In this document: positions 32,279-42,260 of the stretch, piece after piece | How the letters are laid out: every line of letters begins with the position of its first letter | Numbering within the stretch: the stretch's first letter is position 1 | Assembly (NCBI RefSeq): GCF_029407905.1 | Contig: NC_073643.1 | Coordinates: 30,718,001 to 30,782,000 of the forward strand | Direction of reading: 5' to 3' | Source of the DNA: Bubalus kerabau | Lineage: Eukaryota; Chordata; Mammalia; Artiodactyla; Bovidae | DNA length: 64,000 bases | Translations under genes and position numbers: made by a program | Notes under the pieces: model-generated | Told to the model about the DNA's origin: nothing | Databases searched by the model: none | What the model saw: the letters and a program-made list of their open reading frames with translations, nothing else

Positions 32279-32992
32279 TCTGAGTCCACAGGAGACTGGT
32301 TCCAGTGGCCGTGGATATTAAAATCCATGGATGCTCAAGTCTTTCATATAAAATGACATAGTATTTGCATATAATCTACACATATCCTCCTGTATATATT
32401 AAATCATCTCTAGATTACTTATAATACCTAATACAATGTAAATGATATAGAAATAGTTTCTCAGTTCAGTTCAGTTCAGTTCAATTGCTCAGTCATGTCT
32501 GACTCTTTGCAACCCCATGAACTGCAGCACACCAGGCTTCCCTGTGCATCACCAACTCCCAGAGCTTGCTCAAACTCATGTCTGTTGAGTTGGTAATGCC
32601 ATCCAACCATCTCATCCTTTGTCATCCCCTTCTCCTCCTGCCTCCTATCTTTTCCAGCATGCTCAGTCATGTCCAACTCTTTGTGACCCTATGGACTGTA
32701 ACCTGCCAGGCTCCTCTCTCCATGGGATTCTCTAGGCAAGAATACTAGAGTCAGTTGCCATGCCTTCCTCCAGGGGATCTTCCAGATCCAGGGGTAGAAC
32801 CCACATCTCCTGCATTACAAGTAGATTCTTTACCACTGAGCCATTGGGGAAGCCCGAAATAGTTGCTGCCTTATAGCAAATTCAAGGTTTGCTTTTTAGA
32901 ACTTTATGGAATTTTTTCCCAAATATTTTCAACCTGCAGTTGGTTGAATCTGGGGTGTGAAACCCATGGATATGGAAGGTCAACTGTCTTTA
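32279..32992 (-). mobile_element. Tigger-type (pogo) DNA transposon, nested in L1
   Basis: Recognisable blocks are 'atccatggatgctcaagtc', 'atagtatttgcatataatc', 'taaatcatctctagattact', 'taatacctaatacaatgtaa' and, after the nested SINE, 'atattttcaacctgcagttg' and 'gatatggaaggtcaactg'. The ends are degraded inverted repeats of Tigger type. Strand is assigned by memory of the consensus and is uncertain. Confidence 0.75.
32450..32864 (-). mobile_element. Chimeric BovB-tail/Bov-tA insertion with single 9-bp TSD
   Basis: The left part (32459-32657) is the antisense BovB 3' end ('cagttcagttcagttcag' to 'cccttctcctcctgcc'). The right part (about 32658-32855) is an antisense Bov-tA ('gctcagtcatgtccaactc' to 'taccactgagccattgggg'). 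The duplication 'gaaatagtt' occurs only at the outer edges, 32450-32458 and 32856-32864. Read on the minus strand, a complete Bov-tA is followed directly by about 200 bp of BovB tail, so the pair appears to have integrated as one unit. Confidence 0.88.
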
Positions 32993-33541
32993 CCTACGAG
33001 AAACAAATGTGACCCACCTTCTTTCCTTGCCTACATTCTGGATTCTTTGGCTCCTGCAGTTTTATTTCTCTCCATCCTGTGTGTCCATACAAAGACCATC
33101 ACACAGATGTTCATAGCAGCTTTATTTCTAACTTCACCAAACTGGAAAAAATCCAAAACTCCATCCACCATTGAATCCATAAACCAAATATGCTACATAC
33201 ATACAATGGAATACTACTCAACAATGAAAAGGAATGAATTACTGGCAACAATATAAAATTCCACCATATGCCAACTAATCTAATCTACAGTGACAGAAAG
33301 CAGATCAGTGATTGCCTGAAGGGGGCACTGGGACAAGATAGAAAGAAAATAAAAGGGCACAGGGAAGCTTTTGGAGGGAATGGATAGATTTGTTATCCTG
33401 ATTATGATTTTATTAATAGTTCCATGGGTGGATGAATATATCAGAACTCCTCAATATACAGTATATTGTCTGACAGTTATACCTCAATAAAGCTGTTCAA
33501 AAAGATTTAAAAAAAAAACAAATTCCAGGAGAAGGAGGGCA

Positions 33542-36313
33542 TCATGGGTTATTCAGTTCAGCTCAGTTCAGTCGCTCAGTCATGTCCAACTCTTTGTGAC
33601 CCCATGAATTGCAGCACGCCAGGCCTCCCTGTCCATCACCAACTCCCAGAGTTCACTCAGACTCATGTCCATCGAGTCAGTGATGCCATCCAGCCATCTC
33701 ATCCTCTGTAGTCCCCTTCTCCTCCTCCTAATCCCTCCCAGCATCAGAGTCTTTTCTAATGAGTCAACTCTTCACATGAGGAGGCCAAAGTACTGGAGTT
33801 TCAGCTTTAGCATCATTCCTTCCAAAGAAATCCCAGGGCTGATCTCCTTCAGAATGGACTGGTTGGATCTCCTTGCAGTCCAAGGGACTCTCAAGAGTCT
33901 TCTCCAACACCACAGTTCAAAAGCATCAATTCTTCAGCACTCAGCCTTCTTCACAGTCCAACTTTCACATCCATACATGACTACTGGAAAAACCATAGCC
34001 TTGACTAGACGGACCTTAGTTGGCAAAGTAATCTCTCTGCTTTTGAATATGCTATCTAGGTTGGTCATAACTTTTCTTCCAAGGAGTAAGTGTCTTTTAA
34101 TTTCATGGCTGCAGTCACCATCTGCAGTGATTTTGGAGCCCCAAAAAATAAAGTTTGACACTGTTTCCCCATCTATTTTCCATGAAATGATGGGACCAGA
34201 TGCCATGATCTTTGTTTTCTGAATGTTGAGTTTTAAGCCAACTTTTTCACTCTCCACTTTCACTTTCATCAAGAGGCTTTTTAATTCCTCCTCACTGTCT
34301 GCCATAAGGATGGTGTCATCTGCATATCTGAGATTATTGATATTTCTCCCGGCAATCTTGATTCCAGCTTGTGCTTCTTCCAGCCCAGCGTTTCTCATGA
34401 TGTACTCTACATATAAGTTAAATAAGCAGGGTGACAATATACAGCCTTGACATACTCCTTTTCCTATTTGGAACCAGTCTGTTGTTCCATGTCCAGTTCT
34501 AACTGTTGCTTCCTGACCTGATTACAAATTTCTCAAGAGGCGGGTCAGGTGGTCTGGTATTCCCATCTCTTTCAGAATTTTCCACAGTTTATTGTGATCC
34601 ACACATTCAAAGGCTTTGGCATAGACAATAAAGCAGAAATAGATGTTTTTCTGGAACTGTCTTGCTTTTTCGATGATCCAGCGGATGTTGGCAATTTGAT
34701 CTCTGGTTCCTCTGCCTTTTCTAAAACCAGCTTGAACATCTGGAAGTTCACGATTCTCGTATTGCTGAAGCCTGGCTTGGAGAATTTTGAGCATTACTTT
34801 ACTAGCATGTGAGATGAGTGTAATTGTGCAGTAGTTTGAGCATTCTTTGGCATTGCCTTTCTTTGGGATTAGAATGAAAACTGACCTTTTCCAGTCCTGT
34901 GGCCACTGCTGAGTTTTCCAAATTTGCTGGCATATTGAATGTAGCACTTTCACAGCATCATCTTTCAGGATTTGAAATAGCTCAACTGGAATTCCATCAC
35001 CTCCACTAGCTTTGTTCATAGTGATGCTTCCTAAGGCCCACTTGACTTCACATTCCAGCATGTCTGGCTCTAGGTGAGTGATCACACCATCGTGATTATC
35101 TGGGTTGTGAAGATCTTTTTTGTACAGTTCTTCTGTGTATTCTTGCCACCTCTTCTTAATATCTTCTGCTTCTGTTAGGTCCATACCATTTCTGTCCTTT
35201 ATTGAGCCCATCTTTGCATGAAATGTTCCCTTGGTATCTCTAATTTTCTTGAAGAGTTCTCTAGTTTTTCCCATTTTGTTGTTTTCCTCTATTTCTTTGC
35301 ATTGATCACTGAGGAAGGCTTTCTTATCTCTTCTTGCTATTCTTTGGAACTCTGCATTCAGATGCTTATATCTTTCCTTTTCTCCTTTGCTTTTCTCTTC
35401 TCTTCTTTTCACAGCTATTTGTAAGGCCTCCCCAGACAGCCATTTTGCTTTGTTGCATTTCTTTTCCATGGGGATGGTCTTGATCCCTGTCTCCTGTACA
35501 ATGTCACGAACCTCCGTCCATAGTTCATCAGGCACTCTATCTATCAGATCCAGGCCCTTAAATCTATTTCTCACTTCCACTGTATAATCATAAGGGATTT
35601 GATTTAGGTCATACCTGAATGGTCTAGTGGTTTTCCCTACTTTCTTCAATTTAAGTCTGAATTTGGCAACAAGGAGTTCATGATCTGAGCCACAGTCAAC
35701 TCCTGGTCTTGTTTTTGGTGACTGTATAGAACTTCTCCATCTTTGGCTGCAAAGAATATAATCAATCTGATTTCAGTGTTGACCATCTGGTGATGTCCAT
35801 GTGTAGAGTCTTTTGTGTTGTTCAAAGAGGGTGTTTGCTATGACCAGTGCATTTTCTTGGCAAAACTCTATTAGTCTTTGCCCTGCTTCATTCCATATTC
35901 CAAGGCCAAATTTGCCTGTTACTCCAGGTGATTCTTGACTTCCTCCTTTTGCATTCCAGTCCCCTATAATGAAAAGGACATCTTTTTTGGGTGTTAGTTC
36001 TAAAAGGTCTTGTAGGTCTTCATAGAACCGTTCAACTTCAGCTTCTTCAGTGTTACTGGTTGGGGCATAGACTTGGATTACTGTGATATTGAATGGTTTG
36101 CCTTGGAAACGAACAGAGATCATTCTGTTGTTTTTGAGATTGCACCCAAGTACTGCATTTTGGACTCTTTTGTTGACCATGATGGCTACTCCATTTCTTC
36201 TGAGGGATTCCTGTCCGTAGACATAATGGTCATCTGAGTTAAATTCACCCATTCCGGTCCATTTTAGTTCGCTGATTCCTATAATGTCGACGTTCACTCT
36301 TTCATGGGTTATT
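33542..36313 (-). mobile_element. BovB (RTE-type) LINE, 2.75 kb, with 12-bp TSD
   Basis: The element occupies 33554-36301 and is bracketed by the direct repeat 'tcatgggttatt' at 33542-33553 and 36302-36313. The 3' end (left) shows the 'agttcag' repeats typical of BovB. The 5' end (right) stops at the start of the endonuclease region, so the 5' UTR and first codons are missing, compared with about 3.2 kb for a full element. BovB supplies the enzymes that move Bov-tA and Bov-A SINEs, and the family is known for horizontal transfer between ruminants and squamates. It lies just downstream of the L1M poly-A. Confidence 0.96.
33554..36297 (-). pseudogene. BovB endonuclease-reverse transcriptase frame, inactivated
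   Basis: One reading frame runs from 36297 down to 33554 with no frameshift that I can find. The N-terminal part is an apurinic-type endonuclease: an ISEL motif near 36270, GDWNAK at 35947-35964 and SDHELL at 35671-35688. A reverse transcriptase follows, with YADD intact at 34315-34326. Five in-frame nonsense codons break it: TGA at 35773-35775, TAA at 34522-34524, and TGA at 33934-33936, 33772-33774 and 33580-33582. Four of these look like CGA-to-TGA CpG decay. In RT motif A the catalytic Asp is replaced by Val (codon 34624-34626, GTC). The copy cannot encode an active enzyme. Short plus-strand frames over the same interval are shadows. Confidence 0.93.
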
Positions 36314-37287
36314 AGAGACCAAAATCTCTCTCAGGAAAAAAACACTTTATTCCTGGGTTGATGGAAGCTTATGTGTCAGTCTCTTCTTCCTAGGATTTGA
36401 TGTGCAGGTTTAGCAGTGGAATCACCCCTACCATTTTGGAACCAAGTGGATTTTGTTTCTGCCTGATACTATGTTATGAAATAGCCAGGAAAGAATATTT
36501 AGGATACACTAGGTTTGAGGAACTGAATAAACAGTGGAAATGTGGGTGATTTTAAAGAGAAAAGAATGTCTATCTCTATTGGTTAAATTCCTAGAGTTTG
36601 CTATATAAACTAAACTGGGCTTATTTGTGCCTGTAACTCTTTTTCTTTAGCATTTTAAAGAATTTATTTACTGCCTTTGCAATAAATCCATATTTACATT
36701 GCTCTAAATAAATGCATGGCTTTCACTGTATTGACAAACCATGATTTATTTAGCATGGTTTATTAACCTTCTTGTTGGATGTTTAGGTTATTTCCAGTGT
36801 TTTACTGTTACACATCAGAGCAAACAATTTGGTCAAGGGCCGTTTGGCCTAAAGCAAATTGATTAAGCTGTCAGTGTGATTAGGATGTTGAATCCAATGA
36901 TAATGAAAATGTTTTGTTATTAGGTTTATACAAAAAGGAAATTTATGTGTGCGAAGGGAAAATTTTGCTTGGAATGGTTTTACAATTCGTTATGAGTCTT
37001 TCAGCAATAATGTCAATTTTTTTAATGGAAGATTTTTGTTTTTTACTTTTATACTTTTAAATATCTTCATATTTTCCATCAATAATACTCTGTTTGGGAT
37101 GGGAGTAAGAAGGAAACAACCTATGCAGCCATCACCTAAAAAGATGGAAATGGCCTAAGTGTTATTCATTTCCTTCCCAGAACAGAACACTCAAAATTTA
37201 TGACGTATGTGCCAATGATTGAAAAATTAATCTTAGTTCAATTTGCTAAATAAAAACTTTCAGGAATATGCAGTTAAACAGAAAAAG
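36314..37287. other. Unique AT-rich DNA with candidate conserved block
   Basis: About 36735-36830 faintly resembles an old L1 ('accatgatttatttagcatg', 'ggatgtttaggttatttcc'). About 36830-36940 is repeat-free with several ATTA/TAAT cores ('gcaaattgattaagctgtca', 'gtgtgattaggatgttg', 'ccaatgataatgaaaatg'), the look of a conserved non-coding element. Confidence 0.4.
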
Positions 37288-37380
37288 AATCATAAATAAA
37301 AAGGAAATAAATTTGATTTTTTATTTTTAAGTAAATCATAAATAAAAAGAAAAATAAATCTGATTTTTTATTTTTAAGTA
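37288..37380. repeat. 46-bp tandem duplication, two copies
   Basis: Units starting at 37288 and 37334 share 'aatcataaataaaaag' and 'gattttttatttttaagt', and differ at only a few positions. The unit is A/T-rich and not derived from any repeat I recognise. Confidence 0.92.
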
Positions 37381-38140
37381 CAAATAAAGTTCCTACTCTT
37401 ATCCTGATCTAGAGTGAAAAGGGAAAAAAGTCACCTCTGACATCCAGGAAATGGTCTGACAGTCCTGCTGATCAGACACAATCTCACAGAACATTGGTAT
37501 CAGACAAGGTCATTCTGCAGTCAGAGTCACCTTGTATCCCACAAAACACCAAACATCTCCCTCTCTCGGCTAACAGGAGTGAATGATGCTGCTTTATAGC
37601 TTTAGTCTACTTTCTATAGAGTTAAGATGCTGTGATCCCCTATCATAGAACTACTACTTTCTGACAGCACCCAGCCTAGAGTGAGCTTACTTCATGAGAG
37701 CTTCCTCCACATTCCCCATCCAGAGCCCAACTCTATACTAGGTTCCGTCTAATTTCTATGGTGTGCATTCCCTGTCATTACAAGTCATAAACCCAGCTTG
37801 TTTAATGGCAAGCATGTTCCTGGTGGTCTTTGGCTGAAAGCATTGGCAAGATTCTTTTCTTTAATTCAGTGTTCCATTTTATTTGTTTTCCTTCAATAGC
37901 AAAGCCATCTCTTTCCAGGCAAAACAGAAAAGCCAGACAAACAGAGAGGAGAGAGACCCACAGTTATCTGCCCCCCCACACACACACAAAAGAAAACTTT
38001 GTTAGTGTATTAGATGACCTTTTCTAATTTCTGTACATACACCTTATTATTTTTATCTTTGAACGTAGGACTAAATAAGTCTATCTTGTAACTGGATTTT
38101 TCAAAAACTTGTATCACAACAATGCAGATTACATTTTTGC
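37381..38140. other. Unassigned non-coding DNA
   Basis: No repeat or exon recognised except a short (CA)n patch near 37978-37988. Confidence 0.35.
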
Positions 38141-38144
38141 GTTG

Positions 38145-38560
38145 ACTTGGCTAGGCTGTGGTACCCAGGTGTTTGGTCAAACACTAGTCTAGAAGCTTGC
38201 TATAAGGATACTGTGTGGCTATGGTTCACATCTTCTAAGAGTTGACTTTAAAGGAAGCTTCCCTTAATAATTTGGGTGGGCCTACATCAGTTGAAGGCCT
38301 TAAGATGAAAAACGAAGATTTCTAGGAGAAGAAGAATTGTACCTTGAGACTGTAACAGAAATCTTGCCTCAGTTGCAGCCTGGCAGCCTACCCTAAAGAT
38401 TTCAGATTCAAGACAATAATATCAACTCCCAGCTGAGTTTCTGGCTGTCAGCTCCTCCTACAAATTAAAACTTAGCTGTCCCCACAAGTCATGTAAACCC
38501 GTCTCTTAAAAATCTCTGTCTCTCTCTGTGTCTTCTGGCTCTCTGGACAATCCTGCCTAT
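38145..38560 (+). mobile_element. Old LTR-like interspersed repeat, unassigned
   Basis: The order 'gttgacttggctaggctg', 'ccaggtgtttggtcaaacac', 'tttgggtgggcctacatcag', 'ttgaaggccttaagatg' and 'tcttctggctctctggacaa' matches a mammalian repeat I have seen often but cannot name. It has no coding content. Confidence 0.45.
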
Positions 38561-38589
38561 CTTTCGATGTAAGCAGAGACATATCTCTC

Positions 38590-38642
38590 TTGGCAGTGAC
38601 AGCGTGGAGTCCTACCCACTGAACCACCAAGGAATTCCTAAG
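38590..38642 (-). mobile_element. CHR-type SINE fragment
   Basis: The short antisense tRNA-like head 'ggagtcctacccactgaacc' followed by 'accaaggaattcc' is typical of CHR SINEs. Confidence 0.5.
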
Positions 38643-38929
38643 AAGTATCCATTTTATGCTTCTGCTGCCACCCAACCGTCTATTGATCAACATAAAACTT
38701 AGTTGCTGCTGCTGCTTATTATTATTAGCAACCCCAAAGGAGTTTGAAATTTAAAACCAGGAACAAAACCTCCAAATTTCTGAAAAAATTGCAATATTTT
38801 GTGTCTAATAAAGATACAAAAAGGTCATACAGCTACCCCACCATGGATCACAATTACCCATGCCCATGACTGATAATGTTGTTTTCAAAACTGCATTCTC
38901 ATAGAGACCAAATCATTATTGCAACCAAT
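38643..38929. other. Unassigned non-coding DNA
   Basis: A short TGC/TTA-repeat patch at 38702-38728 resembles a SINE tail. Nothing else is recognised. Confidence 0.3.
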
Positions 38930-39085
38930 GGATTTTCAGCCAAATCAAATGAAGCCACTGTAAACAAGGCTGTGATAGGACATTCTTATAATTAAATTTT
39001 TGCACACATCCTGAAAATGTTTTCTTCAGCTGAATGCTCACAAGTGGAATTGCTGAGTCAAGCAGTATGCACTTCCAAAGCTTGA
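38930..39085 (-). mobile_element. L1M-like LINE fragment
   Basis: The phrase 'aacaaggctgtgataggaca' and, about 90 bp on, 'aagtggaattgctgagtcaa' follow the antisense L1 ORF2 pattern. Confidence 0.5.
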
Positions 39086-39324
39086 GATCTATAATTCTCC
39101 CCTTGGGATTTATTCCAAATTATGTGTTTATAAGACAAAGTTTTTGAGTACTTCCTGTATGCCAGACTGTATTAGGCCTGGGATACAGAGACACATAGCT
39201 GCATTCTTGGCTTCAGGGGGCTCCTGGGTGAGGCTCTCTTGCCTTTGTTCTTATCACAGTGACCCTACAGGAGGGAGTAAACAAGTATTTGTCAAATGAA
39301 CAGATGGACAAATGGATGGATGTG

Positions 39325-39760
39325 TATATCAGTTAACTTTTGCTATGTAGCAAACCACCCTACTGTTGTAAAATGACAAACTTATTTTTCATAATTCTGT
39401 GAATCAGTTGGGTGGTTCTCTGGAATGGCTCAGCTGGTCTCTGTGATCAGTGGGAGGCTCAGCTGGGGCTGAGCATGCTGGCCTCTCTCACATACCTGAC
39501 TGTAGGCAGGCTAGTTGGTCCTGAAGAAACTTACCTGGGATGGTTCATCTCCATTGCATGTGCCCTCTCTTTCTCCGGTGGGTAAGCCCAAACTTGTTCC
39601 CATGTAAGACTCAGGGTTCCAAAGAGCAGCAGGAGAAGGCAAGCACCAGGGCACAAGCATTTTTCAAATCAAATCTCACAGCCAAGCCCAGAGTTAGCAT
39701 AGAAGGGTGTGAATACAGGGTGTGGATGAAGGGATGGGACTATGACAGCTTTAAGGAAAA
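39325..39760 (-). mobile_element. MLT1-like LTR (ERVL-MaLR)
   Basis: Complement of the MLT1 3' end ('acttttgctatgtagcaaac', 'ataattctgtgaatcagttg'), then 'ggctcagctggtctctg'. Diverged in its second half. Confidence 0.65.
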
Positions 39761-40895
39761 GCATTGCTTCTGATTCCAAACTCACAGTCTGTGTCCATTT
39801 ACCTAAATGTGTGAGTTGGAAACTTGGTTCATAGTTTCTGAAATTATACTTTGGACCTTGAACTTTTTCACTAACATGTGGTTAGCACTGCCTTCAAGGA
39901 AAATAACCCAATGTGTCTGATTCTGGAGGACACGGCTAAGAAAACCGTTCCTGGGGGAGACTGGATGTGGGCTTTGAATGCATGATCAGCACCCTGTGTT
40001 CTGACCTTTTTCTGAACAAGTGTGGAGAATGATAACACTGTTGCTGGGGCCACCGGTAACTTATTTGATCTCCCCTCACGAACACAGATAAAGTTCAACC
40101 ATTACCTTGGTCTCCCACCACGCAGCCTCTTGGCTCCACAGACATCATTTTTCCACTTGTTCAGCACTTGGAAGGTGATTTCATGTGAAATTCTTTAACA
40201 TCAGTTAAACACTGGCCTCAAGATGGCAATGTGAGAGATCATTCAGGTAGCAAAGGGATGCCTCTCATTAAAAAAAAAAAAAAAAAAAAAAAACTTTGTG
40301 TAGATTTTCAAAGAACAGTTGCCGAAATGATCCCTTCCCAACCACTTCTCGCCTGGAAATCGCTGCCTCCTCTTAAACACATGTGGCATGTTGGAAACAG
40401 GAGAAAAGAGTTGGTGGAAATCTCTTGCATTCTTTACTGGAGAGGGCACAGAGGTTAATTTGGGAAATAGTTCTCTAATGGAAGCCAGATTGCGGGAAAG
40501 TGAGGAAACAAATTTAAAAGTCGTGTCTCCAGTGTGGGTGAGAGAGACATGTCTTGATGGTGGGGGGCCCAGTGACACAGGGCTGTCTGGGTCAGTTAGG
40601 CGAACAGGATGATCTTAATAGCTGCAATTTATTCTTCCTTTTGGGGCTCAGGGCTCAGGAGACTGTTCGATGAGCTGTTTATTGTCTGGGTTGTGTGATT
40701 CTGAGAAAGTTTTTCGATGACATCCTATGCAAAAACATTTCCTGTAAATGCCGATTCAACCAGGTTTATCTTCTAATTCTTCCTTTCCTTTCCTTTTTTA
40801 ATGTTGTATTGTGAAGATTTCTTTATTTTGTGATTCCTTATTTTAGTGGGTTATAAAGAACTTTAGAGATTTTAAGACCTTTAAGACTTTCATTG
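39761..40895. other. Unique DNA with A tract and candidate conserved block
   Basis: A run of about 24 A's lies at 40270-40293. The stretch at about 40600-40790 is repeat-free and moderately AT-rich ('gatcttaatagctgcaattt', 'gatgagctgtttattgtctg', 'gtaaatgccgattcaacc'). No exon is recognised. Confidence 0.4.
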
Positions 40896-40899
40896 ATTT

Positions 40900-41350
40900 C
40901 ATTTTTTTTCTAATTTTCATTTCATTGGAGTTGATTTACATTGTTGTGTTAGTATGTATAGCAAAATGATTCAGTTATACATATACAAGGACCAGTGTTT
41001 TAGATTTTTAACCCCCTGCAAACCAATACTTGCATGAAAGTGAAAGTCGCTCAGTTGTGTCTGACTCTTTACGACCCCATGGACTATACAGTCCATGGAA
41101 TTCTCCAGGCCAGAATACTGGAGTGGTAGCTTTTCTTTCCTCCAGAGGTTCTTCCCAACCCAGGGATAGAACCCAGGTCTCCCCCATTGCAGGTGGATTC
41201 TTTATCAGCTGAGCCACAAGGGAAGCCCAATACTTGCATAAAACACCATGAAAATAAATTAACAAAAAAAATACAATAGAAAAATATAAAAAATACATAA
41301 ATAGATCAAACAAACAGAATACAAGGCCAACATTTTTAGTAATAGGTCGA
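40900..41350 (-). mobile_element. L1 fragment, antisense, interrupted by Bov-tA
   Basis: The left part 'attggagttgatttacattg', 'ttgtgttagtatgtatagca' and 'aatgattcagttatac' is the antisense L1 pattern also seen at 56.3 kb. The right part beyond the SINE (41240-41350) is A-rich and less certain. Confidence 0.65.
41023..41239 (-). mobile_element. Bov-tA SINE with 13-bp TSD
   Basis: The element 41036-41226 lies between direct repeats 'ccaatacttgcat' at 41023-41035 and 41227-41239. The plus strand starts GAAAGTGAAAGT (the SINE 3' tail in reverse, ISRE-like) and ends 'cagctgagccacaagggaag', the tRNA-like head in reverse. Confidence 0.96.
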
Positions 41351-41589
41351 GCAGACATGAAAGTTCTCAGGTAAATTGTTATAAAGATTTCTAAACACCC
41401 TCAATTTCTATACTTAATTTGTAACCAATTGGTCACCAGTGGATGGTCCACACTCTTCCTGGCACTAATGAAGAACCCCATTTCAGCAGTGGTCTGAATG
41501 TCTTAACAAAGATCTATTCATTTGCTTACCGGTATATCCTGTATGCATTAATCGAGTCTGCATTCCACCCCAAGAACTCTGTGAGACAC
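41351..41589. other. Unassigned non-coding DNA
   Basis: Short gap; nothing recognised. Confidence 0.3.
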
Positions 41590-42260
41590 GCCAGGAAAGT
41601 TAAGACATAGTGCCAGGGCTCAGGTGGGCATAGATGCAAGTGTACCCTGCTGGTGAGGCAGGGCTGTGATGGGGAGAGAAGAGGTGGATGGGAGGAGAAG
41701 CTCACCCCAGTGTCAAGGCTCAGGGCTGCCCCACTGGAGGAGGTGACACCCAGGCAGGTCTAGAAAGAGGAGGAAAAACTGATTCAGTGAAAAGAAGGTT
41801 TGGTATCCTACTGTATAGTACATGGAACTCTGCTCGATGTTATGCGGCAGCCTGAATGGGAGGGGAGTTTAGGGGAGAATGGATACTTGTATATGTATGG
41901 TTGAGTCCCTTTGCTGTTCACCTGAAACTATCACATTAACTTACTGGCTATACCTCAATACAAAATAAAAAGTTATTTTAAAAATGACAATGATCTGGGA
42001 CAGTGAAAGGGCCTGGAAGGAAGAAGTCCTTTCCAGGCAGAGAGAGCAGCATTTGTGGATGTCTCCATGTACTCTTGACAGGGCGGGCAGAGGTTTGCTT
42101 GGGTGCCAGGGTGGAGCAAAGGGGAGATGAAGCTAGGAGATGGAGTGCCACGGGGGCTTTGAGGCTGTGCCAGGGAGTGAGGGCTTCATCCTGAGAAGCA
42201 CACGGTGCTCTGGAGGTCCCCAGAAGCGGATGTACATTGTAGGAGGCTCTTCAAGACTGC
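41590..42260 (-). mobile_element. L2 LINE, antisense, interrupted by ruminant L1
   Basis: On the plus strand, antisense L2 phrases 'gaggcagggctgtgatggg', 'actggaggaggtgacacc' and, past the L1, 'cctttccaggcagagagagc' and 'gagtgagggcttcatcctg' occur in order. Confidence 0.5.
41780..41992 (+). mobile_element. Ruminant L1 (L1_BT-like) 3' UTR
   Basis: The blocks 'gtacatggaactctgctcg', 'tgttatgcggcagcctgaat', 'gatacttgtatatgtatgg', 'tgctgttcacctgaaactat' and 'cctcaatacaaaataaaaag' match the bovid L1 3' end. This is a short, 5'-truncated insertion of about 200 bp. Confidence 0.88.

Larger units (their letters stand above)
32145..33515 (+). mobile_element. L1M LINE 3' end, split by Tigger element
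   Basis: The left part (32145-32278) has 'ggtacaacctctttaaaaag' and 'catatgacccagccatccca'. The right part (33000-33515) has 'acagatgttcatagcagctt', 'tacaatggaatactactcaa', 'gcagatcagtgattgcctga', 'atacctcaataaagctgttc' and a poly-A tail. Together they form a 5'-truncated L1 with ORF2 end and 3' UTR. Confidence 0.85.

Noticed and set aside
33665..34222. 185-codon plus-strand open frame
   Set aside because: It is the antisense shadow of the BovB reverse transcriptase region.
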